This document shows positions 48,774 through 59,414 of a DNA stretch of 64,000 nucleotides, piece after piece. The notes under the pieces are model-generated. The model was given only the letters and a program-made list of their open reading frames with translations, made no database searches and was not told where the DNA came from. Numbering within the stretch: position 1 is the first letter of the stretch; the number at the start of each line of letters is the position of its first letter. Where the stretch lies: contig JAAYHD010000021.1 of the NCBI GenBank assembly GCA_012735495.1, positions 1 to 64,000 of the forward strand, read 5' to 3'. The position numbers were made by a program, and so were the translations under genes. Source of the stretch: Clostridiales bacterium (lineage in GTDB: Bacteria > Bacillota > Clostridia > Lachnospirales > Lachnospiraceae).

Positions 48774-50228
48774 ATGGATTTGCCGAAGAAATTCAAGGAC
48801 AGGATGGAAAGTCTTTTGGGGGAAGAATATCGGGATTTTGCGGACAGCTACCGGAAGCCTCATTTCGGTGGACTGCGCGTAAATACCCTGAAGCTGTCTC
48901 CCGGGGAATTTGAACATCTGTGTCCTTTTTCTATTAGAAAAATACCCTGGATTTACAATGGGTACTACTATGACATAAACGAACAGCCCGCAAGGCATCC
49001 TTATTACCATGCGGGATTATATTATATCCAGGAACCAAGCGCGATGACACCGGCAAGCCTTCTGCCTGTCAATCCGCAAGATATGGTACTGGACCTTTGC
49101 GCGGCTCCCGGCGGGAAAAGCACGGAGCTTGGCGCAAGGCTCAGGGGCGAGGGAATGCTTGTAACCAATGACATAAGCAGCTCCCGGGCAAAGGCCCTGC
49201 TGAAAAACATAGAGTTATTCGGAATAACGAATGCCCTGGTGCTGTCGGAGTCTCCCAACAGGCTTGCGGACCATTTCCCCGAAGCGTTTGATAAAATCCT
49301 TGTGGATGCGCCCTGCTCGGGGGAAGGCATGTTCCGGAAAAGCCCTGCCATAATGAAAAACTGGGAACAGTACGGGGTGGAATATTACAGCAGGCTGCAG
49401 AAGGAGATAATAGTCTTTGCCGCAAAAATGCTCAAGCCGGGCGGCATGATGCTGTATTCTACCTGTACCTTTTCACCGGAAGAAAATGAAGGAACTATAG
49501 CCTACCTGTTAAGCCGGTGCCCGGATATGCATGTAATTGACGCGATACCCGGCCCCGATGAGCAAAGGGCTTCCGGATTATCATTTATCGGTTTTGATAA
49601 CGGAAAACCGGAATGGGTGGACGGCCCCGGGGAATTAAGGCGCTGCATAAGGCTGTGGCCGCATAAAATCGATGGAGAGGGACATTTTATCGCATTACTT
49701 AAAAAGGATTCAAAAGGCGGTACGGTTGACCCCGATATAAAAGACGGCGCGGGATTAAGAGATACTGGTTCCGCGGCCGCAGGCAAAAGCAAGGCATTAT
49801 TGTCAGACGAAGCAGTAGGTTTCCTTTCAGCCCTTGTACCGTTTAGAGATATTGACAGCCTGGTTAAAAGAGGCAGGATACTGATTCAGAATGAACGGGT
49901 ATATCTTGTTCCCGAAGGCTACAGGGAAATTAAAGGCTTGCGGACCTTAAGGCAGGGACTGCTGCTTGGGGAGATGAAGAAAAACAGGTTTGAGCCGTCC
50001 CAGGCACTGGCCATGGCCTTAAAGGCTTCGGATTATCCATATGTAATAGATCTTTCGGCCGAAAGGACTGAATCAATAAGCTATTTAAAATGCGAAACCT
50101 TGTCCGTTGATTCGGATAATCCAAACGGATGGCAGCTTGTTACGACGGACGGCTTTCCGCTTGGATGGGGGAAGCTGAATAATAAAACCCTAAAAAACAT
50201 GTATCTTCCCGGATGGAGATGGATGTAG
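48774..50228 (+). CDS. RsmF/RsmB-family rRNA m5C methyltransferase
   Basis: VLDLCAAPGGKSTELGARLRGEG, DAPCSGEGMFRK, YSTCTFSPEENE. Confidence 0.93.
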   Translation: MDLPKKFKDRMESLLGEEYRDFADSYRKPHFGGLRVNTLKLSPGEFEHLCPFSIRKIPWIYNGYYYDINEQPARHPYYHAGLYYIQEPSAMTPASLLPVNPQDMVLDLCAAPGGKSTELGARLRGEGMLVTNDISSSRAKALLKNIELFGITNALVLSESPNRLADHFPEAFDKILVDAPCSGEGMFRKSPAIMKNWEQYGVEYYSRLQKEIIVFAAKMLKPGGMMLYSTCTFSPEENEGTIAYLLSRCPDMHVIDAIPGPDEQRASGLSFIGFDNGKPEWVDGPGELRRCIRLWPHKIDGEGHFIALLKKDSKGGTVDPDIKDGAGLRDTGSAAAGKSKALLSDEAVGFLSALVPFRDIDSLVKRGRILIQNERVYLVPEGYREIKGLRTLRQGLLLGEMKKNRFEPSQALAMALKASDYPYVIDLSAERTESISYLKCETLSVDSDNPNGWQLVTTDGFPLGWGKLNNKTLKNMYLPGWRWM

Positions 50229-50303
50229 CGGTTATCGGAAAAGAACCGTCAAACATGACGGTGCCGTATAAATAAACAGGCAGTAAGCTATGGAGATTAT
50301 GCT

Positions 50304-51029
50304 ATGAATGAAAGGTTAAGGCTCGATAAATACCTGTCCGATATGAATATTGGGACCCGAAGTGAGACTAAGGCATGGATACGGCAAGGTAAGGTTACGG
50401 TTAATTCAGAACCCTGCTTAAAGCCGGAAACAAAGGTTGGTCCGGATGACGAAATTACGGTAAACGGACAGAAGATCTCATATGAGAAATATGTATATTA
50501 CATGCTGAATAAACCGGCCGGGGTTGTCTCCGCAACGGAGGATAAACGCTTCAGGACGGTTCTGGACCTTCTGGGAACCGACAGGCGGAAGGACATGTTT
50601 CCCGTGGGAAGGCTGGACAGGGATACGGAGGGGCTGCTTATCCTTACTAATGACGGGGATCTGGCCCACAGGCTGCTGTCACCGAAAAATGAGGTAGAAA
50701 AGGTCTATTATGCCAGGGTAAAAGGGAAAGTAACCAGGGAAGACGCTGATGCGTTCCGGGCGGGGATATCCATAGGCGAGGATAAGCCTTGCCTTCCCGC
50801 ACGGCTCGATATTATAATATCAGATGATGTATCGGAGATAAATCTTACCATTTATGAAGGAAAATACCATCAGGTAAAAAGGATGTTCGGCGCTGTCGGC
50901 AAAGAGGTAATCTACCTTAAACGCATAGCTATGGGCGGTCTTGCGCTTGATCCATTGCTTAAACCCGGGGAGTACCGGAGGCTTACGAAGGAAGAGATTA
51001 ATATACTTAACACAAGAAGGGGCAGTTAA
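50304..51029 (+). CDS. RsuA/RluB-family rRNA pseudouridine synthase
   Basis: S4 domain RLDKYLSDMNIGTRSE; catalytic FPVGRLDRDTEGLLILTNDGDLAHRLLSP. Confidence 0.94.
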   Translation: MNERLRLDKYLSDMNIGTRSETKAWIRQGKVTVNSEPCLKPETKVGPDDEITVNGQKISYEKYVYYMLNKPAGVVSATEDKRFRTVLDLLGTDRRKDMFPVGRLDRDTEGLLILTNDGDLAHRLLSPKNEVEKVYYARVKGKVTREDADAFRAGISIGEDKPCLPARLDIIISDDVSEINLTIYEGKYHQVKRMFGAVGKEVIYLKRIAMGGLALDPLLKPGEYRRLTKEEINILNTRRGS

Positions 51030-51031
51030 TT

Positions 51032-51679
51032 ATGCTTAAGGACATTGACGCGGTCATATTTGATCTGGACGGGACTCTTGTTGATTCCATGTGGATGTGG
51101 AAGGCAATCGATATCGAGTATCTTGCCAGGTTCGGGATAGAGTTTCCGCCGGACCTGCAGAAAAACATTGAGGGAATGAGCTTTTCCGAAACGGCAAGAT
51201 ACTTTAAGGATACATTCAAAATACCGGACAGCCTTGAGAAGATAAAGAGCGACTGGAACCGGATGGCATGGGATAAGTATGAAAATGAAGTGCCGCTTAA
51301 GGAAGGGGTAAGTGAATTGCTGGCTTACCTTCGGGAGAATAATATACCTGCGGGCATTGCGACCAGCAATTCCCGCGAGTTGGTGGATCTGATCATAGGC
51401 AGGCACAACATAGGCGATTATTTTGCTTCCATAAGGACCTCGTGCGAGGTTGAAAAGGGGAAGCCTGCCCCGGATATTTACCTGCTGGTTGCCAGGGATT
51501 TGAAGGTTGAGCCGGCCAGGTGCCTCGTATTTGAAGATATAATACAGGGAATAATGGCTGCAAAAAACGCGCGTATGAAGGTGTGCGCGGTTTATGACAA
51601 ATTTTCGGAAAACGAAGAGGAGGAAAAAATCAGGCTGGCAGATTACTATATCCGTTCGTTTTTCGAGATATTAAGATAA
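51032..51679 (+). CDS. HAD family hydrolase
   Basis: AVIFDLDGTLVDSMWMWKAID, GIATSNSRELV, GKPAPDIYLLVA. Confidence 0.93.
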   Translation: MLKDIDAVIFDLDGTLVDSMWMWKAIDIEYLARFGIEFPPDLQKNIEGMSFSETARYFKDTFKIPDSLEKIKSDWNRMAWDKYENEVPLKEGVSELLAYLRENNIPAGIATSNSRELVDLIIGRHNIGDYFASIRTSCEVEKGKPAPDIYLLVARDLKVEPARCLVFEDIIQGIMAAKNARMKVCAVYDKFSENEEEEKIRLADYYIRSFFEILR

Positions 51680-51695
51680 GAATAAAGGTGTTGAC

Positions 51696-52664
51696 ATGAA
51701 ACAGATAATCGTTGATGAAAACCAGGCCGGGCAGCGGCTGGACAAGCTGCTGATGAAAATATTGAATAAAGCGCCTAAAAGTTTCATTTACAAGATGCTG
51801 CGGAAAAAGAACATCGTTTTAAACGGCAGGAAAGCCCAAGGAAACGAGATTGTCCGGCCCGAGGATGAGATCAGGATGTATATTTCCGATGAAACGATGG
51901 GCAAGTTTTCGGCTTGGAACGATATAATCCTTGATAAATACGAGCTTGATATTGTATACGAGGACAGCAATATTCTTATAATCAATAAACCGGCGGGAAT
52001 GCTTTCGCAAAAATCGACGGCTAACGATATTTCCGTTGTTGAGCACATAATCGCGTACCTGATATCGCAGGATAAAATAACAAGGGAACAGCTTAAAACC
52101 TTTAAGCCCAGTGTATGCAACCGCCTGGACAGAAATACAAGCGGGCTGATAATTTCGGGGAAAACCCTTGCGGGTCTGCAGGAGATGGCGAAGCTATTAA
52201 GGGAAAGAAAGCTGGACAAGTACTACCTATGCATCGTAAAGGGAAGGATAACTGAGAAGAAGGAAATCACGGGATACCTGTTTAAGGATAAAGAAACAAA
52301 TAAAGCGGCCATATCACAAGATCAGGATGAGGATTCCGACTATATTGCGACACGGTATGAGCCCCTGGCATATACTGACGAATACACATTGCTTCAGGTA
52401 AAGCTTATTACGGGCAAGTCCCACCAGATAAGGGCCCACCTGGCAAGTATCGGGCACCCTATAGTCGGGGATCACAAGTACGGAGACAAAGAGGTTAACA
52501 GCATATTTGCAAGGAAATACAGGCTTAAGCACCAGCTTCTTCATTGCTTCCGTTACGTATTCCCGCATTTGGAGGGACCTTTGTCCGATTTATCGGGAAA
52601 GGAAATAACTGCACCGGAGCCGGAGATATTCCGCAGAATCAGGAAGGATTTATTCCCGGAATAA
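51696..52664 (+). CDS. RluA-family pseudouridine synthase
   Basis: CNRLDRNTSGLIISGKT, LITGKSHQIRAHLASIGHPIVGDHKYG. Confidence 0.94.
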   Translation: MKQIIVDENQAGQRLDKLLMKILNKAPKSFIYKMLRKKNIVLNGRKAQGNEIVRPEDEIRMYISDETMGKFSAWNDIILDKYELDIVYEDSNILIINKPAGMLSQKSTANDISVVEHIIAYLISQDKITREQLKTFKPSVCNRLDRNTSGLIISGKTLAGLQEMAKLLRERKLDKYYLCIVKGRITEKKEITGYLFKDKETNKAAISQDQDEDSDYIATRYEPLAYTDEYTLLQVKLITGKSHQIRAHLASIGHPIVGDHKYGDKEVNSIFARKYRLKHQLLHCFRYVFPHLEGPLSDLSGKEITAPEPEIFRRIRKDLFPE

Positions 52665-52736
52665 ACGCAAGACTGCATGAGACAGTATGCGGCATAATTG
52701 GATGAGTTAAAAGCACTTTTTGAGGGAGGTAAACCC

Positions 52737-53273
52737 ATGGCGTCATGGAAATCCAGAGGACTTCGCGGGTCAATGCTGGAGGAAATGATAAACATCACCA
52801 ACACCAAATACCGGGAAAAGAAACTGGCGTTGATCCAGAAGGTCCCGACACCGATAACTCCTATAAATTTTGATAAGGAAAACAGGCATATAAACCTGGC
52901 CTATTTTGAGCAGAAGAGTACGGTCGATTACATCGGTGTCGTACAGGGTGTGCCGGTATGCTTCGACGCCAAGGAATGTGCCGGGGACATTTTCAGCTTG
53001 AACAATGTCCATGAACACCAGATTAATTTCATGAAAGAGTTCGAAGAACAGGACGGTGTGGCGTTTTTGCTGATATATTTCAAAAAGCATGATATATATT
53101 ATTATTTGACTTACAAAGAGCTTGCGGCCTTCTGGAATAGGGCGGCCGAGGGTGGCAGAAGGAGCATAAGGTTTGACGAGCTGGACCTGTCATGGAGGAT
53201 AAATATATTAAACGGCGTATGTATCCACTATCTTGAGCAGCTTCAGAGGGATTTGGCCGGCAGGGAAAAATAA
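52737..53273 (+). CDS. recU: Holliday junction resolvase RecU
   Basis: SRGLRGSMLEEMINITNTKYREKKLALIQKVPTPITP, STVDYIGVVQGVPVCFDAKEC; start ATG 52737 after GGGAGG. Confidence 0.94.
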   Translation: MASWKSRGLRGSMLEEMINITNTKYREKKLALIQKVPTPITPINFDKENRHINLAYFEQKSTVDYIGVVQGVPVCFDAKECAGDIFSLNNVHEHQINFMKEFEEQDGVAFLLIYFKKHDIYYYLTYKELAAFWNRAAEGGRRSIRFDELDLSWRINILNGVCIHYLEQLQRDLAGREK

Positions 53274-53286
53274 TATATGTTTTATA

Positions 53287-53315
53287 TTGACAGAACAGGG
53301 CATATAAATTATAAT
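53287..53315 (+). promoter_or_regulatory. Consensus sigma-A promoter of the his operon
   Basis: TTGACA - 17 nt - TATAAT. Confidence 0.85.
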
Positions 53316-53432
53316 GTTTAGAACATTAGCATGGCAGCGAATTATCACGTTACCATATGAAAGCACTCAAAGGCATAACATCTGCATTACGCGCCATAAA
53401 TGCTCTAAGTATTAATGAAAGCGGTGGGTATC

Positions 53433-54701
53433 ATGAAGGATAAGCTACTCCATACGCCGGAGGGTGTAAGGGATATATACAATAACGAATGTGCCGTAAA
53501 GCTGCTTCTGCAGGACAATCTGCATGAGGTTCTCAAGCTTCACGGTTTTCGCGATATACAGACGCCAAGCTTTGAGTTTTTTGATATTTTCAACCATGAA
53601 AGAGGTACGGTTTCATCAAGGGACATGTACAAGCTCTTTGACAAGGAAGGAAACACCATGGTCCTGCGCCCGGACATTACCCCTTCCATTGCAAGATGTG
53701 TCGCCAAGTATTACAGGGACATCGACCTTCCGATACGCCTTTGCTATATAGGAAATACATACATCAACAGCACCACATGGCAGGGCAAGCTTAATGAGGT
53801 CACCCAGCTTGGTGCGGAGCTTTACAATGACGACAGCATTGATGCGGACGCCGAGATGCTTGCCATTACCGTGGAATGCCTGTTAAAATCGGGGCTTACG
53901 AATTTTCAGCTTGAGCTCGGCAATGCGGATTTCTTCAAATCCCTGGTAAAGGAAGCGGGATTTGCGGATCAGGAGGAGATATCTAAGCTCAAAGACCTTA
54001 TAGCAAGTAAGAATATGTTCGGCATGGAGGATATAATAGCCGGCAGGAAAATGAGCGACGGGCTAAAGGAGATTTTCCTGAAGCTTCCCGAGCTGTTCGG
54101 AGGCATGGAAATCCTTGAGTATGCAAAAGGCGTCGTAAAGAATCCCCGCGGGGCCAATGCGATTGAACGGCTTGAGAAGCTGTACGACATAATGACCGAA
54201 TATGGTTTTGAGAAATATATTTCCTTTGACCTTGGAATGCTCAGCAAATTTGACTACTATACGGGACTAATATTCAAGGCATATACATATAAAACCGGTG
54301 AACCAGTGGTTACAGGCGGAAGATATGATAATCTGGTGGGCCAGTTCGGTAAGGAATGCCCCGCCATAGGCCTTGCAATAGAAATCGACAACCTGATGCT
54401 TGCCCTGGGAAGACAGGACCTGCTGCCCAAGATTGAGTCTTCAGATACATTGATTGTTTATGCGCCGGAATGCAGGAAAACGGCTATAAAGCTTGCGGGT
54501 TACTTCAGAAAAGAAGGAATCAATGTTATTCTACAGCTGTCGAAAAACGGGTTCGGCACCGATGATTACATGGCTTACATGAAGAAAATGAATATCGGCG
54601 GAATGCTGTTCATTGGCAATGAGGAGGAATTTATCCTTGTGGATGCCGAAACCGGAAGCAAAAGGACGGTAAGCTTAAGCGAGCTTATCCATAATGAATA
54701 A
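53433..54701 (+). CDS. hisZ: ATP phosphoribosyltransferase regulatory subunit
   Basis: HisRS-like [70 protein letters not shown]; no anticodon-binding domain. Confidence 0.94.
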   Translation: MKDKLLHTPEGVRDIYNNECAVKLLLQDNLHEVLKLHGFRDIQTPSFEFFDIFNHERGTVSSRDMYKLFDKEGNTMVLRPDITPSIARCVAKYYRDIDLPIRLCYIGNTYINSTTWQGKLNEVTQLGAELYNDDSIDADAEMLAITVECLLKSGLTNFQLELGNADFFKSLVKEAGFADQEEISKLKDLIASKNMFGMEDIIAGRKMSDGLKEIFLKLPELFGGMEILEYAKGVVKNPRGANAIERLEKLYDIMTEYGFEKYISFDLGMLSKFDYYTGLIFKAYTYKTGEPVVTGGRYDNLVGQFGKECPAIGLAIEIDNLMLALGRQDLLPKIESSDTLIVYAPECRKTAIKLAGYFRKEGINVILQLSKNGFGTDDYMAYMKKMNIGGMLFIGNEEEFILVDAETGSKRTVSLSELIHNE

Positions 54702-54714
54702 GGGGACGAACGGT

Positions 54715-55389
54715 ATGAGATATATTACGGTGGCTTTGGCTAAGGGAAGGCTTGCGGAAAATACCCTTGGCCTGTTTGAACAAATCGGGATAGCCTGTGA
54801 TGAGCTTAAGGATAAGAAATCACGGAAACTTATATTTGTCAACGAAGAGCACAGGCTGATATTTTTCCTTGCCAAGGCAAACGATGTTCCGACATATGTG
54901 GAATATGGAGCGGCGGACATCGGAGTTGTCGGAAAGGACACATTGCTTGAGGAAGGAAGGAAAATGTACGAGGTGCTTGATCTGGGCTTCGGAAAATGCC
55001 GCATGTGTGTTGCGGGACCTCCTTCTGCCCATGACCTGCTAAAGCACGGTGAGCTTATAAGGGTTGCCACAAAATATCCGAATGTCGCAAAGGATTATTT
55101 TTATAATAAAAAACACCAGACGGTCGAGATAATTAAGTTAAACGGCTCCGTCGAGCTTGCACCGATAGTTGGCCTGTCCGAGGTGATAGTGGACCTGGTC
55201 GAGACGGGAACCACCCTAAAGGAAAACGGGCTGGTCATACTGGAGGAAATCTGCAATATCTCGGCAAGAATGGTCGTAAACGAAGTCAGCATGAAGATGG
55301 AGCACGAACGTATATCAAAAATCATTAAGGATATTAAGGGCTATTTGGCAAAACAGGACCAACAGCTTGTAAATGGAGGGAAATCATGA
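54715..55389 (+). CDS. hisG: ATP phosphoribosyltransferase (short form)
   Basis: [74 protein letters not shown]. Confidence 0.96.
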   Translation: MRYITVALAKGRLAENTLGLFEQIGIACDELKDKKSRKLIFVNEEHRLIFFLAKANDVPTYVEYGAADIGVVGKDTLLEEGRKMYEVLDLGFGKCRMCVAGPPSAHDLLKHGELIRVATKYPNVAKDYFYNKKHQTVEIIKLNGSVELAPIVGLSEVIVDLVETGTTLKENGLVILEEICNISARMVVNEVSMKMEHERISKIIKDIKGYLAKQDQQLVNGGKS

Positions 55390-56675
55390 GAATAATTGAG
55401 CTTAATGAGACGACCAGGAAGAATATTATGGTGGATTTATTGAAAAGGAGCCCCGGGCAATACGAAGAATATGCCGATAAAGTCAACAGGATCATCAATG
55501 ATGTGCGGATGAACGGGGACAAGGCGTTGTTTGCCTATACAAAGGAATTCGACAAGGTTGATATAGACAAATCAAATGTCAGGGTTACAGAAGAAGAGAT
55601 TAAAAGGGCATATGAAAAGACAGACCCGAAGATTATTGATATTATTAGAAAAGCCAGGAAAAACATAGAAGATTATCACGCGAAACAGAAGCAGAACAGT
55701 TGGTTTGACGCGTCAAAAGAAGGCATAATACTCGGACAGAAGGTTACTCCGATTGAAAAGGTTGGTGTGTATGTTCCCGGCGGCAAGGCGGCATATCCTT
55801 CCACCGTGCTGATGGATGTGATACCTGCCAAGGTTGCGGGAGTTGAAAGGATAATTGTTTTGACACCTCCCGATAAAGATGGTTCCGTTTATGCCGGAAC
55901 TTTGGTTGCGGCAAAGGAAGCGGGAGCAGACGAAATCTACAAGGCGGGTGGCGCGCAGGCGATTGCCGCCATGGCATTCGGCACGGAGAGCATACCGAAG
56001 GTCGATAAAATTGTCGGACCGGGCAATATATATGTAGCCCTGGCAAAGAAGGCCGTATACGGACATGTAAGCATAGACTCCATAGCGGGACCCAGCGAAA
56101 TACTGGTCCTTGCTGATGAAACGGCAAATCCCAGGTACGTGGCCGCTGATCTGCTGTCACAGGCGGAGCATGACGAGCTTGCCTCATCAATCCTTGTGAC
56201 CACCAGCAGGGAATTGGCCGAGAAAGTATCCGAAGAGGCTGACAAGTTCTTAAAGACCCTGTCACGAAGCGGGATAATTAAGAAATCCCTGGACAACTAC
56301 GGATACATATTGCTGGCGGGAAATATGGAAGAGGCAATAGAAACGGCAAATGAAATAGCATCTGAACACCTGGAGATAATGACAAAAGATCCGTTTGCGG
56401 TTATGACAAAGATTAAGAATGCCGGCGCCATTTTCATAGGGGAATACTCCAGCGAACCCCTTGGTGATTACATGGCGGGCCCCAACCATACCCTGCCTAC
56501 CAACGGAACGGCAAAATTCTTCTCACCGCTTGGTGTTGACGATTTTGTAAAGAAATCAAGCATTATTTCATACAGCAGGGAAGCCCTTGAGTGCATCCAT
56601 GAGGATATAGAGGCATTTGCGATGTCCGAAGGGCTTGACGCGCATGCCAATTCGATAAAGGTGAGATTTTCATAA
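55386..56675 (+). CDS. hisD: Histidinol dehydrogenase
   Basis: [55 protein letters not shown]. Confidence 0.98.
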   Translation: MRIIELNETTRKNIMVDLLKRSPGQYEEYADKVNRIINDVRMNGDKALFAYTKEFDKVDIDKSNVRVTEEEIKRAYEKTDPKIIDIIRKARKNIEDYHAKQKQNSWFDASKEGIILGQKVTPIEKVGVYVPGGKAAYPSTVLMDVIPAKVAGVERIIVLTPPDKDGSVYAGTLVAAKEAGADEIYKAGGAQAIAAMAFGTESIPKVDKIVGPGNIYVALAKKAVYGHVSIDSIAGPSEILVLADETANPRYVAADLLSQAEHDELASSILVTTSRELAEKVSEEADKFLKTLSRSGIIKKSLDNYGYILLAGNMEEAIETANEIASEHLEIMTKDPFAVMTKIKNAGAIFIGEYSSEPLGDYMAGPNHTLPTNGTAKFFSPLGVDDFVKKSSIISYSREALECIHEDIEAFAMSEGLDAHANSIKVRFS

Positions 56676-56721
56676 TAAGCCGGTTTTATGATGCTTAATT
56701 AAAATGAAAGGATGAGGTATT

Positions 56722-57312
56722 ATGCAAAACAGGATTGCTTCGGTTAATCGAAAGACTAAGGAAACGGACATCAGTCTGGAGTTCAGCCTGGATGGAAGCG
56801 GGAGCTACCAGATTGAAACCGGCATTGGGTTTTTCAACCATATGCTGGAGAGCTTTGCAAGGCACGGCTTTTTTGACATGAAGCTTACGGTAAAGGGCGA
56901 TCTTCATGTAGATGCCCATCATTCCGTTGAGGATACGGGTATTGCCCTCGGCCAGGCAATCAAAAACGCCCTGGGGGACAAGGTTGGCATCCGCCGCTAC
57001 GGGTCAAGCATCGTACCCATGGATGAATGCCTGGTATGCTGTGCAGTCGATTTATCGGGCCGTCCTTATCTTGCATATGACCTTAAATTCGAAAACGATA
57101 AGGTGGGAGACATAGATACCGAGCTTATTAAGGAATTCTTCTACGCATTATCATATAATGCAGGAATGAACCTGCACATTAAAATGTTAAGCAGCGGCAA
57201 CAACCATCATATGGCTGAGGCCGCATTTAAGGCATTCGCCAGGGCTTTGGACGAGGCCAGCGGGTATGACGGCAGGGTGAAAGACGTCCTGTCCACCAAA
57301 GGCACCATATGA
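56722..57312 (+). CDS. hisB: Imidazoleglycerol-phosphate dehydratase
   Basis: GIGFFNHMLESFARHGFFDM, DLHVDAHHSVEDTGIALGQA. Confidence 0.98.
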   Translation: MQNRIASVNRKTKETDISLEFSLDGSGSYQIETGIGFFNHMLESFARHGFFDMKLTVKGDLHVDAHHSVEDTGIALGQAIKNALGDKVGIRRYGSSIVPMDECLVCCAVDLSGRPYLAYDLKFENDKVGDIDTELIKEFFYALSYNAGMNLHIKMLSSGNNHHMAEAAFKAFARALDEASGYDGRVKDVLSTKGTI

Positions 57313-57362
57313 TTTTTGAACCGATAAATGACCGGATTTTTTACTGAAAAGAGGTAGGCAAT

Positions 57363-58082
57363 ATGAAACTGTTTCCTGCAATAGACATTAAGAACGGCCA
57401 ATGTGTAAGACTTAGGCAAGGCAACTTCCGGGATATGTTGGTTTACTCGGACCTGCCTTACAAGATTGCCAGGCAATGGGAATCGATGGGCGCTTCATAC
57501 ATACATGTGGTCGACCTGGATGGGGCACTGGCAGGCCGCTCGGTAAATGAAGAAGCAATCAGGGAGATTGTAAGAAACGTAAGCATACCGATTCAGCTTG
57601 GCGGAGGAATCCGCTCGATAAAGGACATAGAAAACATGCTTAATCTTGGTGTAAGCAGGGTTATAATAGGTACCAAGGCCGTATCCGATCCCGGGTTCAT
57701 GAAGGAGGTAATATCGCTGTTTGGGCCGGAGCATGTCATAGCAGGCATTGATGCCAAGGACGGCATAGTTGCCGTTGAAGGCTGGGAAAGGCTCAGCAGG
57801 TACAATGCGGTGAACCTGGCGCTTGAGATGAAGAAAATGGGTGTTGAAACCATTGTATATACGGATATATCAAAGGACGGAATGCTGCAGGGGCCGAATA
57901 TCCAGTATACCGCGGAAATGGTTGAAGCAACCGGGCTGAATGTGATTGCGTCGGGAGGGATATCATCCTTAAAGGACCTGGAGATGCTCCGTGACTGCGG
58001 AGTATATGGGGCAATAATCGGAAAAGCTCTTTATGAGAACAGGATCGACCTGAAACAGGCCATAGAATTGTTTGAAAAGTAA
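57363..58082 (+). CDS. hisA: HisA isomerase (ProFAR isomerase)
   Basis: [50 protein letters not shown]. Confidence 0.97.
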   Translation: MKLFPAIDIKNGQCVRLRQGNFRDMLVYSDLPYKIARQWESMGASYIHVVDLDGALAGRSVNEEAIREIVRNVSIPIQLGGGIRSIKDIENMLNLGVSRVIIGTKAVSDPGFMKEVISLFGPEHVIAGIDAKDGIVAVEGWERLSRYNAVNLALEMKKMGVETIVYTDISKDGMLQGPNIQYTAEMVEATGLNVIASGGISSLKDLEMLRDCGVYGAIIGKALYENRIDLKQAIELFEK

Positions 58083-58101
58083 TGTCGGGAGGTCATATCA
58101 A

Positions 58102-59373
58102 ATGGCATACAAGAAGATAATACCCTTGATTAATACCGAGGGTGAAGTCGCCGAGAATATAGTACGGCTTGCAAGGGATTATTCGGACAGGGGCGCAGAC
58201 GGGCTGCTTGTATACAACTTCTCCAAGGATGAGGATTCCAGGGAGGAGTTCTTAAAGCTGGCAAAGCGGATTGCCAGGATTATCGATATTCCTTTTATAA
58301 TCGGTTATCATATCGGCAATTATGAGGATGCCAAGAAAGCCTATTATACCGGCGCTTCAGGGCTTCTTTTGCCATATGGGCTTCTTGAAAAAGAAGGCCT
58401 TGTAAAGGATATATCCAACAGGTTCGGAGTGGGGAAGCTGTACCTGGAGATAGACCAGCCGACATTCATGGAAAATGATGGCATTTATGAAGCATGCAAA
58501 AACCTGGGTATCGGAAACCTGCTGATCGATTATAATGACGAATCGGAATCATTTGAAAAGAAAGTATCGATTAGTCCGATGCCTGTTGTTATCCGCGACA
58601 ACCTTTTCAGCAAGGATATAAGGGACATACTCCTGATTCCCAGTGTAACAGGGGTTACGACGGATTTTTATTTAAACAGGGACATAATGAAGGCAAAGCA
58701 GGCATTGATGCAGGAAAATATCATGGTAAATGTTCCGGAAAGCAAGATTCCTTTTTCGGAATTCAAGCTGAACAATGACGGCCTTATTCCTGTTATAACG
58801 CAGGATTTTAAGACCGGAGAGGTATTAATGCTTGCGTATATGAATGAAGAGGCTTATAATAGGACTATTACAGATGGAAAAATGACTTATTATTCCCGAA
58901 GCAGAAATGCCCTGTGGGTCAAGGGTGAAACCTCGGGCAATTACCTGTATTTGAAGGAAATGTATCTTGACTGCGACAAGGATACGCTTCTTGCCAAGGT
59001 TATCCCTGCCGGGCCTGCCTGCCATACGGGAAACAAGAGCTGCTTCTATACCGGACTAATCGAAAAGGAATTCAGGAAGAGCAATCCATACAACATACTT
59101 AACGATGTCTATAATATAATCATGGACCGCAAAAAGAACCCCAAGGAAGGCTCGTACACCAACTACCTGTTTGACAAGGGGCTTGATAAAATCTTAAAGA
59201 AATGCGGCGAGGAAGCGGCGGAGATTATCATAGCCGCTAAGAACCCTGAATCCGGAGAGCTTCGGTATGAAATAGCCGATTTCCTGTATCACCTAATGGT
59301 TCTTATGGCATACAGCGGGCTTGACTGGGAGGATATAACGACTGAACTGGCCGACAGGGATGGACGAAAATAA
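58102..59373 (+). CDS. hisIE: HisIE with N-terminal HisA/HisF-like TIM-barrel domain
   Basis: N-term [37 protein letters not shown]...; His[51 protein letters not shown]; His[22 protein letters not shown]. Confidence 0.93.
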   Translation: MAYKKIIPLINTEGEVAENIVRLARDYSDRGADGLLVYNFSKDEDSREEFLKLAKRIARIIDIPFIIGYHIGNYEDAKKAYYTGASGLLLPYGLLEKEGLVKDISNRFGVGKLYLEIDQPTFMENDGIYEACKNLGIGNLLIDYNDESESFEKKVSISPMPVVIRDNLFSKDIRDILLIPSVTGVTTDFYLNRDIMKAKQALMQENIMVNVPESKIPFSEFKLNNDGLIPVITQDFKTGEVLMLAYMNEEAYNRTITDGKMTYYSRSRNALWVKGETSGNYLYLKEMYLDCDKDTLLAKVIPAGPACHTGNKSCFYTGLIEKEFRKSNPYNILNDVYNIIMDRKKNPKEGSYTNYLFDKGLDKILKKCGEEAAEIIIAAKNPESGELRYEIADFLYHLMVLMAYSGLDWEDITTELADRDGRK

Positions 59374-59414
59374 GCGGGAAAATATACTCAAAAGCAAAAC
59401 GGGAGGCATGAAAA

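Noticed and set aside
53316-53432. Possible T-box riboswitch in the his operon leader
   Set aside because: The ~110-nt leader has no T-box consensus (AGGGTGGNACCGCG-like) and no obvious terminator/antiterminator pair.
55744-56265. Three overlapping minus-strand ORFs (55713-56296)
   Set aside because: All antisense to hisD; shadow frames.
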